Shown here in pieces: positions 26,379 to 35,822 of a stretch of DNA of 64,000 bases (positions are counted from its first letter, which is position 1; each line of letters begins with the position of its first letter). The translations under genes and the position numbers were made by a program. Below the pieces are notes generated by a model. The model saw nothing but the letters and a program-made list of their open reading frames with translations. It did no database searches and was not told where the DNA came from. Origin of the DNA: DASRAP01 sp964503275 (GTDB lineage: Bacteria; Gemmatimonadota; Gemmatimonadetes; Gemmatimonadales; Gemmatimonadaceae); NCBI GenBank assembly GCA_964503275.1, contig CAZCZO010000005.1:1-64000 (forward strand). The letters are read 5' to 3'.

Positions 26379-27505
26379 CAGCGCACAGCGTCGGCGTAGA
26401 GGCGTTCGTATTCGGCGACGATCGCCTCGAGCGAGAAGCGCGCCCGCGCGTCGGCGGCGGCGGCGGCCCCCATCGTGCGGCGGAGGGCTGGGTCGTCGAG
26501 CAGGCGGCGTGCCGCGGCAGCCATGGCCTCGGTGTCACCGAGCGGGGCGAGGAACCCGGTCTCGCCATGCCGAACGACCTCCGGCAACCCGCCGACCTCG
26601 CTCGCGATCACCGGGACACTGCACGCCAGCGCTTCCAACGCACTCAGCCCGAACGACTCACTCTCGCTGGGCAGCAGGAACAGGTCGGCGGCGGAGAGCA
26701 GCGGGGCGACGTTCTCGATGCGGCCGAGGAACTGCACATCCTGATGCACGCCGAGCGCGCGGGCCTCCTCTTCGGCCGCCGTCCGGTCGGGACCATCGCC
26801 GACCATGATGAGCCGCGCGTCCCCACCGGCCCGCACCCGCGCGAAGGTGCGAATGACATCGGTGACGCGCTTCACCGGCCGGAAGTTCGAGATGTGCATG
26901 AGCACCGGCGCGCCGTGGCCGAAGGAATCGTGCAGCCCCCCGCGCCAGCGGTCGCGGTCGTACACCTGCGGATCGATGAAGTTCGGGATCACGTCGACGG
27001 CGTGCCCGGCGCAGCCGAAGGCGCGGATGGTCTCGTCCTTGAGATACTGCGACACGGCCGTGATGCGGTCGGACTTCTCGATCGAGAACTTGGTGATCGC
27101 GTGGAACGAATGTTCCTGTCCGACGAGCGTGATGTCGGTGCCGTGCAAGGTCGTGATCACGCGCACATCGCGCTGCTGTTCGCGGAGCATCTCGCGGGCG
27201 ATCCAGGCGCTGGTCGCGTGCGGGATCGCGTAGTGCACATGCAGGATCTCCAGCCCTTGTTCGATCACCACCTGATGCATGCGCACCGCGAGCGCGAGAT
27301 CGTACGGCGGATACTGGAACAGCGGATAGCGACCGACATCCACCTCGTGGAAGTAGACGCGCGGGAGATACTCCGGGAGGCGGAAGGGCGGCTGATACGT
27401 GATGAAGTGGACCTCCCAGCCGCGGGCGGCCAGCGCGATGCCCAGCTCGGTGGCGACCGCGCCGGAGCCGCCGTACGTCGGGTAACAGGTGATGCCGATC
27501 TTCAC
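26378..27505 (-). CDS. bshA: N-acetyl-alpha-D-glucosaminyl L-malate synthase (bacillithiol)
   Basis: This GT4-family glycosyltransferase joins GlcNAc from UDP-GlcNAc to L-malate, the first step of bacillithiol synthesis. The 375-residue protein opens KIGITCYPTYGGSGAVATEL and has HVHYAIPHATSAW. The C-terminal donor-site motif SESESFGLSALEALA is followed by VIASEVGGLPEVV. GTG 27505 overlaps the miaA stop as GTGA. bshB and bshC are not in the window. Confidence 0.88.
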   Translation of the reverse strand: MKIGITCYPTYGGSGAVATELGIALAARGWEVHFITYQPPFRLPEYLPRVYFHEVDVGRYPLFQYPPYDLALAVRMHQVVIEQGLEILHVHYAIPHATSAWIAREMLREQQRDVRVITTLHGTDITLVGQEHSFHAITKFSIEKSDRITAVSQYLKDETIRAFGCAGHAVDVIPNFIDPQVYDRDRWRGGLHDSFGHGAPVLMHISNFRPVKRVTDVIRTFARVRAGGDARLIMVGDGPDRTAAEEEARALGVHQDVQFLGRIENVAPLLSAADLFLLPSESESFGLSALEALACSVPVIASEVGGLPEVVRHGETGFLAPLGDTEAMAAAARRLLDDPALRRTMGAAAAADARARFSLEAIVAEYERLYADAVR

Positions 27506-28398
27506 GGTGTCCTCGTCTCCTCCCACCAGGCGCAGGCCGTGGCCCACGCGTCCGGCGCCTCAGGATCGAGGCGCGTGATCGAGCCATGTCGCAATTGATG
27601 CCGGCACCAGGTGCGCTGCCGGCGGGCATACTGCCAGGTCTCCGTCACGAGGGACTCGCGCTGCGTGTCCGCCGATCGCCCAGCGGCGTGCGCGTCCCGG
27701 AGCCGCTCGTAGCCGCAGGCACGCCACGCGGGCGCATCGTGGGGCACCTCGCGCCGCAACGCCGCGACCTCGTCCATCCACCCCGCCACCAGCATCGCGT
27801 CGATGCGCGCCGCGATGCGGGACCGCAGACGGTCCCCGGGGTCCACCACAAGATAGCGGACCGCGCGCGGGGGCCGGGGTGGCGCCTGGCGTTGGAGCGC
27901 CGAGAGCCGCTGCCCGGTGAGCAACGCGACCTCGATGGCACGTCGCCATTGGGCGGGCCCCCGCGTCGCGACGGTCGGGTCCAGCGCCGCACACCAGCGC
28001 TGGAGCGTGGCGTCGTCGAGCGTCGAGAGGAACGCCTCCAGCGCACGGCGCGGCGCCGCCGCGATCGGCGGCATCGGCGCCAGCGGCGCCACCAGGGCGG
28101 CGATCCAGAATCCGGTCCCGCCGACGACCACCGGCGTGCGACCCGCCCGCTCGGCCTCCGCGATCCACGCCTCAGCCGCCTCGGCGAAGCGTGCGGCGGA
28201 GAAGCGGTCGGTCGGCTCCACGAGATCGACGCCCTCGTGCGGCACCGCCGCGCGATCGGCCTGACTCGGCTTCGCCGTCCCGACATCGAAGCGCCGATAC
28301 ACCTGCGCGGAATCGGCACTGATGATCGTTCCCCGATACGTCGCCGCCAGCCGCATCGCGAGGGCGGACTTGCCCGCGGCGGTGGGGCCGATGATCAC
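27502..28398 (-). CDS. miaA: tRNA dimethylallyltransferase
   Basis: MiaA adds a dimethylallyl group to A37 of tRNAs reading UNN codons. The 298-residue protein has the P-loop GPTAAGKSALAMRLA, ISADSAQVYRRFDVGTAKP, VVGGTGFWIAAL and GYERLRDA. The start is uncertain: GTG 28398 lies 7 bases after the mutL stop and is preferred, while an in-frame TTG at 28419 would overlap mutL. Confidence 0.92.
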   Translation of the reverse strand: MIIGPTAAGKSALAMRLAATYRGTIISADSAQVYRRFDVGTAKPSQADRAAVPHEGVDLVEPTDRFSAARFAEAAEAWIAEAERAGRTPVVVGGTGFWIAALVAPLAPMPPIAAAPRRALEAFLSTLDDATLQRWCAALDPTVATRGPAQWRRAIEVALLTGQRLSALQRQAPPRPPRAVRYLVVDPGDRLRSRIAARIDAMLVAGWMDEVAALRREVPHDAPAWRACGYERLRDAHAAGRSADTQRESLVTETWQYARRQRTWCRHQLRHGSITRLDPEAPDAWATACAWWEETRTP

Positions 28399-28405
28399 CC
28401 GGAGC

Positions 28406-30166
28406 TCACTGCCGTCCAAAGCGCCGCTCGAGTTCGTCCCACGAGAGCACGACGATGGTCGCGCGTCCGTGGACATCGTGGGGGGCCATCGTGGTGCGCG
28501 CGAGCTCGGCGTACAGGGCGCGCATCTCCGGCAGGGACAAGGCATCGCCGGCCTTGATGGCCGCTTTGCAGGCGACCGTGGCCGCCAAGCGCTCGTGCGT
28601 GGCGTGGACCGACGGCACCCGATCGCCCGCGAGCGTCGCAATCGACTCGCGCAGACAGCGCGCGGCATCGAAGCGCGGATGGGGTTGGGGGACCGCACTC
28701 ACGAGGAGGGTATCGCCGCCGAAGCCCTCGATCTCGAAGCCGATCCGTTCCAGCGCCTCGCGATGGACCTCGACGACCTCCGCTTCGCCAGGCGAGAGAT
28801 GCACGGTGAGCGGCAGCAGCAGTCGTTGCGCCGGCGCGCTCCCTGTCGTGAGCACGCGCAGGAACCGTTCGTAGAGGATGCGTTCGTGCGCGGAGTGCTG
28901 GTCGATCAGCAACACGCCGTCGTGGCGCTCGGCCATCAACCACGTGCGGCGCAGCTGCAGGAGCGGCGGGATGTCCACCTCCGGCTCCTCGTCGAGGTCG
29001 CGGGCGGGTGGCGCGGGCGTCGCGTCGCGCGATGGCACGCCGACCGACGCTGGCGCGGCGGACATCGCCTCGTGCCAGAGCGGAGCCGGCGACGGCACGG
29101 TCCGCAGGACATCGACATCGACGGTCCGCGGCGCGGCGACCGCCGGCGTCCACACCCGCACGCCGGCGATGCTCTCCTCGGCGCCCAGCGCGCGTCGCAC
29201 CGCTTCCTCGACCACGCCCTCGACCTCCCAGCGATCCCGGAAGCGGACCTCGGCCTTGGCCGGGTGCACATTGACGTCCACGTCGGCGCCCGGCACGTCC
29301 ACCTGCAGCACGAGCGACGGACGAACGCCAGCCGGCAGCGTGGACTTGTACGCCGCTTCGGCGGCGCGCACGAGGCCCGCATCACGGATCACGCGTCCGT
29401 TCACCATCAGCACCGCGCGGCGCGCCGCGAGGCCCACATCACTGGGCTTCTCGATCACGCCGTGCACCCGGATCGGCCCACGCACATCGTCGACGGCGAC
29501 GAGGCCGCGCGCGAGATCGTCGCCCCAGAGTTGACCGACGCGTTCACGCAGCGACGACGCCGCGGCGAGGGCCAGCACCGCCTTGCCATCGTGCGAGGCC
29601 GACAGATGCAGCGCGGGGCGCACGAGGGCGACGGTCGCCAGGAGGTCGAGGATCACCCGCCACTCCGAGCGCGCCCCACGGAGGAACTTGCGCCGCGCTG
29701 GGACGTTCGCGAAGAGTCCCGCGACCTCGACGGTGGTGCCACGCCGTCGCCGCGAGGGGAGCACCTCGAGCAACACGCCGTCGCGGACGCGCACGGTGGT
29801 CGCATCGCCGTCGTGGAGGGCGGTCTCCAGGGTCAGCGCGGCCACCGACGCGATCGCCGGCAACGCCTCCCCGCGGAAGCCGAAGGTCGCGACCCCCACG
29901 AGGTCGCTGGCCGTCCGGATCTTCGAGGTCGCGTGCCGACTGATCGCGAGCACGGCATCCTCGGCGCCCATGCCGCTGCCATCGTCACTCACGCGGATCA
30001 GCGCGCGTCCGCCGTCGACCAGCGTGACCTCGATCCGGGTCGCTCCCGCGTCGAGCGCGTTCTCGATGAGCTCCTTGACCACCGACGCCGGTCGCTCGAC
30101 CACCTCACCGGCGGCGATCTGGTCGGCGACGTGGCTGGGCAGCACGGCGACACGCGTGGGCGTCAT
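28406..30166 (-). CDS. mutL: DNA mismatch repair protein MutL
   Basis: MutL links MutS mismatch recognition to strand removal. The 586-residue protein has the GHKL ATPase motifs KELIENALDAGATRIEV, DDGSGM and FGFRGEALPAI. A Pro-rich linker (about 330-390) leads to the C-terminal dimerisation domain. That domain has DQHSAHERILYE, a variant of the endonuclease motif DQHA(x)2E(x)4E, and ACKAAIKAGD. The last zinc-site motif, normally CPHGRP, reads APHDVHGRA here. ATG 30166 is the start that matches the family. Confidence 0.95.
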   Translation of the reverse strand: MTPTRVAVLPSHVADQIAAGEVVERPASVVKELIENALDAGATRIEVTLVDGGRALIRVSDDGSGMGAEDAVLAISRHATSKIRTASDLVGVATFGFRGEALPAIASVAALTLETALHDGDATTVRVRDGVLLEVLPSRRRRGTTVEVAGLFANVPARRKFLRGARSEWRVILDLLATVALVRPALHLSASHDGKAVLALAAASSLRERVGQLWGDDLARGLVAVDDVRGPIRVHGVIEKPSDVGLAARRAVLMVNGRVIRDAGLVRAAEAAYKSTLPAGVRPSLVLQVDVPGADVDVNVHPAKAEVRFRDRWEVEGVVEEAVRRALGAEESIAGVRVWTPAVAAPRTVDVDVLRTVPSPAPLWHEAMSAAPASVGVPSRDATPAPPARDLDEEPEVDIPPLLQLRRTWLMAERHDGVLLIDQHSAHERILYERFLRVLTTGSAPAQRLLLPLTVHLSPGEAEVVEVHREALERIGFEIEGFGGDTLLVSAVPQPHPRFDAARCLRESIATLAGDRVPSVHATHERLAATVACKAAIKAGDALSLPEMRALYAELARTTMAPHDVHGRATIVVLSWDELERRFGRQ

Positions 30167-30212
30167 CGCGGTAATCTCCCGGGCGCGCGGCGTCCGGTCA
30201 ATCGTCGCGGGG

Positions 30213-32267
30213 TCATCGCCGCCATGGACGGGCGTCCAAGGTGAGGACATCGCGCGCATCCACCCAGCCGCTGCGCCCGTCGGCCGCGTCGATGCGGAGC
30301 CACACCGGGGTCGCGGAGCGTACCACAACGACCTCACCGGTGAGCGCGAGCAGACCACCGTCGGCCGCGAGTGCGGGCAGGGGGCGCATCGGTGTCGGCC
30401 GGGCGATCACCGCGACCCGCGGGTCCTCGAGCCGCTGCTGCTGGTACACCGCGAGCCCCGCGAGGCCCAGCGCGGCGGCGACGCAGCCCGCGCCGATCCG
30501 GCGGGACGCCGCGCGTAACAGCGCGATCCAGCCGCCCCCCCACAGCAGCAGGGCACACAACATCGCGGCGGGCACCGGGACGCTCCACACGTCGGCGGCC
30601 GGGGCGGCACGCCATGCGCCCAATCGTCGCAGCGCCACGCGCGCGTCCGCATCCAGCGGCGCGAGACGCGCCACGCGTTGCCACGCGACCACGGTGCGCG
30701 CGGTATCGCCGGCCTGCCAGCTCGTCATCGCGGCGTTCGCCCATGCGGCGGTCGCGCGCGGATGGGCGCGCGCCGCTGCGACGAAGGAGTCCGCCGCGGC
30801 CGATGCGTCCATCGCGGCGAGGGCCAGACCGGCCTCGAAGGCCGCGGGCGCTTGTGCGACCAGTCGCCCCGCCGAGGGCAGCGAGACGAGCGCGAGCACG
30901 GCGGCGCGGCGCCACCATCGGGTACGTGACGAGGCGGCGGGGCGCGCCTCGCGGAGCACGGTACGCAGCACGGTCCGGATCGCGGCGGGCGACGGCGGCA
31001 CGTCGGTCGCGCCGCCGTAGCAACACGCATCGAGGGTCGCGATCATCGCGATCAAGGCCCGTGCCGTCGCCGCGGTGACCCCCTCGCGCCGCAGGGCGTT
31101 CACCGCGCGCTCCACGTCGCCCCACGGCACAAGGTGCATCGCGAAGCGGCTGGCCAAGACCGTGTGCACATACGCGCGGCGCACGTGGACCGAGCTTCGG
31201 TCATCCAACCGGCCACCGCCCGGCACATCAGGGATCCGACCCCGACGCATCCCGCGGGCGCTCTGCAGCCCCTGCCACAGGGCGGGAAGCGGGCACACGC
31301 CCGCCAGGAGCCAGAACCACCAGGCCCTCCACCACACCGACCCGGTGGAACCGGACCAGGCCCGCAGCGTGGGCCGGGAGGCGACGGCAGCCGGGGCCAC
31401 CGTCGCCATCGAGTCGCTCACCAGCGGCGCATCGGTCGCTCGCACGGTCAGCGTCAGCGCCGCCGTCTGCGTGTTGCGGTATCGCTCGGCGACCGGATCG
31501 AAGTAGGAGTACGCGATCGGCGGGATCGTGACGGACCCGTCCTCGGTCGGTGTGACCAGCCAGTCGAACTCCTTCGTCCCCCGCAGCGCGCGGTCGGCCA
31601 CGGTGAACGTCACGCGCTCGTCGCTCGCGACGGTAGACGCCCACGGCAGGGACAATGCTGGCCGCGGCAGCATAGGGATGTGGGCGAGTCCCGTCACCCG
31701 CAGCGTGAGCACGAAGGGGTCACCGCGGCGCAACGCGGACGGGACCGGTGCGACCGCGATCGTCAGATCGCCGACGGCCCCGTCCCACGTCGCCGGGCGC
31801 CCGCGCTCGGGAGGGGCGACCGCCGTGACCGCGACGCTGTTCGATCGCAGCGCCCGCGATTCTTCGCGACTGAAGAACGAGGGACCGAGGGGGACCGCAT
31901 AGGTGAGCCGTGCCGCCGCGACCTCGTGTCGACCCGCGGCGACCGGAAAGAGATGTCGCGTGAAGCGGTGGACCTCGAACTCCACACCGTCCCGCGTCAC
32001 CTGCGCGACCGAGTCGCGGTCCCGCAGGTCGTACCCCACCAGCCCGCGCAGCTCCGGCGGCACATACTCGGGGTTGCGGCGCAGCCGCCGTCGCACATCG
32101 CTCCGAATGAAGACGGACAACTCGTAGCGCGCGGCTTGACCCACGAACACGGTCTCGGGGACCACGCGCGCCTCGACACGCACCTCCGCATCACGCGCGG
32201 TGGTGCTCTGGGCAGCCAGGCGCGGCACGGCGGCGAGCAGCGACAGGGCCACCACGGCGCGCCGCAT
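30213..32267 (-). CDS. BatD/BatE fusion protein (BatD beta domains, TPR, SH3)
   Basis: The 684-residue protein joins two Bat proteins. Residues 1-20 are a signal peptide. Residues 21-285 resemble BatD beta domains (VPETVFVGQAARYELSVFI). A TM helix follows near 312-332, then a helical region. A signal-like segment (about 454-472, ending LVAQA) is followed by TPR-like repeats (474-550), two TM helices (567-585, 592-608) and a short SH3-like tail (635-675, GWVDARDVLTL). The second half corresponds to BatE. ATG 32267 shares a base with the batB/C stop. It is the last gene of the Bat operon. Confidence 0.75.
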   Translation of the reverse strand: MRRAVVALSLLAAVPRLAAQSTTARDAEVRVEARVVPETVFVGQAARYELSVFIRSDVRRRLRRNPEYVPPELRGLVGYDLRDRDSVAQVTRDGVEFEVHRFTRHLFPVAAGRHEVAAARLTYAVPLGPSFFSREESRALRSNSVAVTAVAPPERGRPATWDGAVGDLTIAVAPVPSALRRGDPFVLTLRVTGLAHIPMLPRPALSLPWASTVASDERVTFTVADRALRGTKEFDWLVTPTEDGSVTIPPIAYSYFDPVAERYRNTQTAALTLTVRATDAPLVSDSMATVAPAAVASRPTLRAWSGSTGSVWWRAWWFWLLAGVCPLPALWQGLQSARGMRRGRIPDVPGGGRLDDRSSVHVRRAYVHTVLASRFAMHLVPWGDVERAVNALRREGVTAATARALIAMIATLDACCYGGATDVPPSPAAIRTVLRTVLREARPAASSRTRWWRRAAVLALVSLPSAGRLVAQAPAAFEAGLALAAMDASAAADSFVAAARAHPRATAAWANAAMTSWQAGDTARTVVAWQRVARLAPLDADARVALRRLGAWRAAPAADVWSVPVPAAMLCALLLWGGGWIALLRAASRRIGAGCVAAALGLAGLAVYQQQRLEDPRVAVIARPTPMRPLPALAADGGLLALTGEVVVVRSATPVWLRIDAADGRSGWVDARDVLTLDARPWRR

Positions 32268-33919
32268 CACCAGTCCCGCCCTTTGGCCGGATTCGTGGGG
32301 CGCCCGGCCTGCTGACGCGCGCGCGTGTCGCGTTCCTCGCGCGAGGCGGCGTCGAGCAACTGCGCCGCTTGCTCTTGCGGCAGGGCCGCGGCGCGCTCCC
32401 CGTTCGCGCTCCCCGACGCGTGGTCGGGGCGTTGTCCCCCCCCAGCGCCCCCGCCGCGTTGCTCCAGCGTTCGAGAGGCGAGTTCGTAGTTCCAGCGTGC
32501 CGCGGAGTCGGTCGGCGTCGCGAGCAGCACGCGGCGATTCGCGCGGAGGGCGTTCCGCAAACTGATGTTCGCGTCGTCGGAGTTCGCGGCGAGCCCGCGA
32601 CGCAGGTAGGCGAGGCCGAGGTTGTACCACGCCGCGTCAGTGCTGGGCGACACCGGGCCGGTGACCACGCGCTCGAGGATCTCGATCGCACTGTCGAGGG
32701 AGTCGGCCGCCAGGTAGGCGGTCCCGAGGTTGTACAGCGTCCGGGGGGAACGATCACCGCGCTCGAGGGCGCGACGCCATTCGCGCGCCGCCACGAGCGG
32801 TCGCGCGGCGCGGTATTCCGCTTCGGCGCGGCGCAGGTCGGCGGCCCGCTGGGCCTCGAGACCCGGGGCCACGCCCGCGACCAGTGCGGTGAGCAGGGCC
32901 GGTGACGTCGCCAGACGCACCCCGCGGAGCAGCAGGAGGCGATCGAGTGCGAGCACCAGCAGGGCCGCGACGAGCGGCCACTGGTAGCGGAGCGGGACCC
33001 GCTGGCGCGCGGCGGCCGTCCGTGCCGAGGTCTGCAGGCCAGCCAACGCCGCTCGGATCCGCCCGGCCTTATCGGATGCCCCGGCCTCGATCACCTCGCC
33101 ACCGGCAGCAGCGGCCACCCGTTGCAGGAGCGCGGCATCATGCCGCGTCACCACCTCGATGCCATCGTCGTCGTGCTTGGTCGACGGGCGACCGTCCTCG
33201 ACGATCGGGATCGTCGCGCCGGCCTCCGTGCCCATGCCGACGAGCACCAGCGCGATCCCGGCCTCGCGGATGCGCGACGCTGCGGCCATGACCTCCGGCG
33301 CTTCGTCAAAGGTCTCTGCGTCGGTCAACACGACCAGCGCACGATCGCCGCGGGCGGCGGACTCGAGCAATTCGCGTCCTTGACGCAGCGCCGCGGCCAG
33401 CGACGAGCCGGGCTCGCCGACGATCGAGGGATCGAGGTTGTCGAGGAACAGCGCCAAGGCCCCCGCATCGGCGGTCAGCGGTGTGAGGATATAGCTCCGT
33501 CCCGCGAATGCGATGAGCCCGATGCGGTCGCCGCGTGACGCCGCCACCACCCGCTGGACCTCCTGCCGGGCACGCGCCAATCGCGATGGAGGATCATCCT
33601 CGGCGAGCATGGACAGCGACGCGTCCACCGCGATCACCATGTCGATGCCCTCCCGCTCCTCGTGATCGAGCGGCGTGCCCCACCGCGGCCCGGCGAGCGC
33701 GCCGCCCGTGAGGGCAACGATCAGCCCGAGCCGCAGCGCACGCCCGCCGGGCGAGGTCGCGCGCGCGTGCGGCACGATGCGTGCGAGGACCGCGGCGGTC
33801 CCCAAGCGCGCCAAGCGCTCATCCCGCGCGCGCGCGCCCAGGAGCACGAGCCCCACCGCGAGGGCCGCGCACAGCAGGCCACCCACCAGCACCCAGGGCA
33901 GATCGACGCTCACCGTCAC
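32267..33919 (-). CDS. BatB/BatC fusion: VWA domain membrane protein with TPR region
   Basis: The 550-residue protein has TM helices near 8-28 and 60-76. A VWA domain (about 93-290) carries the MIDAS motif DASLS at residue 99 and TD near 200. TM helices follow near 315-335. A signal-like stretch (340-356, ending GLEAQ) leads into TPR repeats (YNLGTAYLAADSLDSAIEIL, YNLGLAYLRRGLAANS). A charged Gly/Gln-rich tail ends the protein. The C-terminal half corresponds to BatC. GTG 33919 overlaps the batA stop as GTGA. Confidence 0.82.
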   Translation of the reverse strand: MTVSVDLPWVLVGGLLCAALAVGLVLLGARARDERLARLGTAAVLARIVPHARATSPGGRALRLGLIVALTGGALAGPRWGTPLDHEEREGIDMVIAVDASLSMLAEDDPPSRLARARQEVQRVVAASRGDRIGLIAFAGRSYILTPLTADAGALALFLDNLDPSIVGEPGSSLAAALRQGRELLESAARGDRALVVLTDAETFDEAPEVMAAASRIREAGIALVLVGMGTEAGATIPIVEDGRPSTKHDDDGIEVVTRHDAALLQRVAAAAGGEVIEAGASDKAGRIRAALAGLQTSARTAAARQRVPLRYQWPLVAALLVLALDRLLLLRGVRLATSPALLTALVAGVAPGLEAQRAADLRRAEAEYRAARPLVAAREWRRALERGDRSPRTLYNLGTAYLAADSLDSAIEILERVVTGPVSPSTDAAWYNLGLAYLRRGLAANSDDANISLRNALRANRRVLLATPTDSAARWNYELASRTLEQRGGGAGGGQRPDHASGSANGERAAALPQEQAAQLLDAASREERDTRARQQAGRPTNPAKGRDW

Positions 33920-34908
33920 GGCAGTGACTCCCGCTTGAAACCGATCGCGAGCTCGAGACTCAGCAGGAGCACCGCGAGCGCCAAGGGCCACCGATACTCC
34001 TCGACCACCGGGCGATAGCGGGGCGCCCGGATCGGCGCACGCTCCAACCGGTCGATCTGTTGGTAGATCTGGGCCAGCGACTCTGGATCACGCGCGCGGT
34101 AGTAGCGGCCGCCGGTCGTGCGTGCGACATCTTCGAGCAGCGCTTCGTCGATGCGCACGGGGCGATTCTCGTAGCGCAGCCCGAATACTCCGCGGGCGAC
34201 CGGGACCGGGGCCATGCCCTCGCGGCCGACCCCGATCGCGTAGATCCGCACCCCGTAGCTCGCGGCCGCGGTCGCGGCGGTGCGTGGGTCGAGCGTGCCA
34301 CGGTTGTTCTCCCCGTCGGTCAGCAGCACGATGACCTTCGAGCGCCCCTCGGCCAGGCGCAGCCGATTCGCCGCGGTCGCGATCGCCGTCCCGATCGCGG
34401 TGCCGTCGACCAACTGCCCCGCCTGCAGGCTGCTCACGGCCGCGACCAGCACCGGATGATCGAGGGTCAGCGGCACCTGTGTCAGGGCTTCACCCGCGAA
34501 CGCGACCAACCCGATCCGATCATCGGGACGTGCCGCGATGAACGCCTTCAGCTGCTCCTTCGCGACCTCCAAGCGATTCTGCGGTTGGAAATCCTCGGCC
34601 AACATGGAGCTCGACAAGTCGAACGCGACGACGATGTCGATCCCTTCGGAGCGGACGGCCTCCGCACGCGCACCACGCTGCGGACGGGCGAGGGCGAGGC
34701 TCACCCCGAGCAACGCGAGCAGGCGCAGCGCGAGGCGTCGCCGTCGCCAGCCGCGGGCGCGGACCCCGCTCGCGGACACGAGATCCACCCGCGCATAGCG
34801 GATGGCCGGCCGCGCGATGCGCGTACTCCACCACCACGCGAACGGCGCCACCAGCAGGAGCAGGAGCCACCAGGGATCGGCGAAGGTCAGGTCGCGGAGC
34901 AGGCTCAT
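33916..34908 (-). CDS. batA: BatA-like VWA domain membrane protein
   Basis: The 330-residue protein has an N-terminal TM helix (WWLLLLLVAPFAWWW), a second near 60-75, a VWA domain with MIDAS DLSSS near residue 98 and LTDGENNRG near 200, and a C-terminal TM helix (LALAVLLLSLELAIG). This matches BatA of Bacteroides-type aerotolerance operons. The VWA faces the periplasm. It is coupled by ATGA to the upstream gene. Confidence 0.86.
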   Translation of the reverse strand: MSLLRDLTFADPWWLLLLLVAPFAWWWSTRIARPAIRYARVDLVSASGVRARGWRRRRLALRLLALLGVSLALARPQRGARAEAVRSEGIDIVVAFDLSSSMLAEDFQPQNRLEVAKEQLKAFIAARPDDRIGLVAFAGEALTQVPLTLDHPVLVAAVSSLQAGQLVDGTAIGTAIATAANRLRLAEGRSKVIVLLTDGENNRGTLDPRTAATAAASYGVRIYAIGVGREGMAPVPVARGVFGLRYENRPVRIDEALLEDVARTTGGRYYRARDPESLAQIYQQIDRLERAPIRAPRYRPVVEEYRWPLALAVLLLSLELAIGFKRESLP

Positions 34909-35822
34909 GCGCGCACGCCTCCGCGGCGGGCACGTGCGGTGGCAGCCTGCAGGCAGAGCGCCTGCGCTTCGGCGGCCAGCGCGATCGCCTGCTCCGCCCC
35001 GAGCTGCTCGCCTGCGAACTGGACGGCGTCGAGCCGCTCGAGCAACGCGCGGACGCGTGCATCGGGATCGTCGTCCTGCGGTGCCAATGCGGCGACCAGC
35101 TCGGACGCGGTGAGCCCGCCGTCGTCACCGACCCGCGTCGCGGCCAGATACGCCCGTAGGATCGCGGCCGCCGCGATCGCATGCCGCGTGGGCTCACCCA
35201 TCGCCGGAAGTCCGAGCGCCTCCAACGCCTCGAACGCCGCGCGGGCCTCCTGCTCCGGCGACAGCACGGGGGCCGTGTCCGCCCGCTGCTGCGACCATCG
35301 ACGCCACGCCCATGCGGCCGCCAGCAACATCGGCACCGACAGGCCGAGGCCCCAGAGCCACCACGGGGTCGCTTGCTTGGTGAAGATGCCACGGGCCGGT
35401 CGCGGCGTTCGCAGCGTGGTGTCGACGGGCAGGACCGTCACGACCTCAAGTGGCGGTGGCCCGACGTCGAGCTGTTGCTGCCGCCCATCGCGCTCGATCA
35501 TCACGGGAGCCAGCGGGATGCGCAGCGGCCCGACGCGCCAGGCGACGAAGCGATACCGTGCGGTGTACTCCCGGACCTCGCCACGCAACGTATCGACCAC
35601 GATCACGGGATCCAGCGGCTCGGCGCGCTCCGTGGAGTCCACCGCATCGGGGAAGCGCACCCGCGCGCCGGCCGCCACCTGCAGCCGCACGGTGAGCACG
35701 ACCGGCTCCCCGACGCGCACCGACGCGGGCGACACACTGGCACCCACCCGCACGCCGCTCGCGGGCAGGGCCGACTCGCCGCCTTGCAGCAGCGCAAGCA
35801 CCAGTGCGGCGAACCGCGTCAC
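34905..35822 (-). CDS. Bat operon membrane protein with N-terminal beta domain (DUF4381-like place)
   Basis: The 305-residue protein has a signal peptide, a beta-rich domain (about 25-135, with VRVGEPVVLTVRLQVAAG) resembling BatD N-domains, one TM helix (about 151-170, WWLWGLGLSVPMLLAAAWAW) and a cytoplasmic helical part. Its place between the DUF58 and batA genes is where DUF4381-type proteins sit in MoxR-Bat operons. GTG 35822 overlaps the DUF58 stop. Function is unknown beyond membership in the operon. Confidence 0.7.
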   Translation of the reverse strand: MTRFAALVLALLQGGESALPASGVRVGASVSPASVRVGEPVVLTVRLQVAAGARVRFPDAVDSTERAEPLDPVIVVDTLRGEVREYTARYRFVAWRVGPLRIPLAPVMIERDGRQQQLDVGPPPLEVVTVLPVDTTLRTPRPARGIFTKQATPWWLWGLGLSVPMLLAAAWAWRRWSQQRADTAPVLSPEQEARAAFEALEALGLPAMGEPTRHAIAAAAILRAYLAATRVGDDGGLTASELVAALAPQDDDPDARVRALLERLDAVQFAGEQLGAEQAIALAAEAQALCLQAATARARRGGVRA

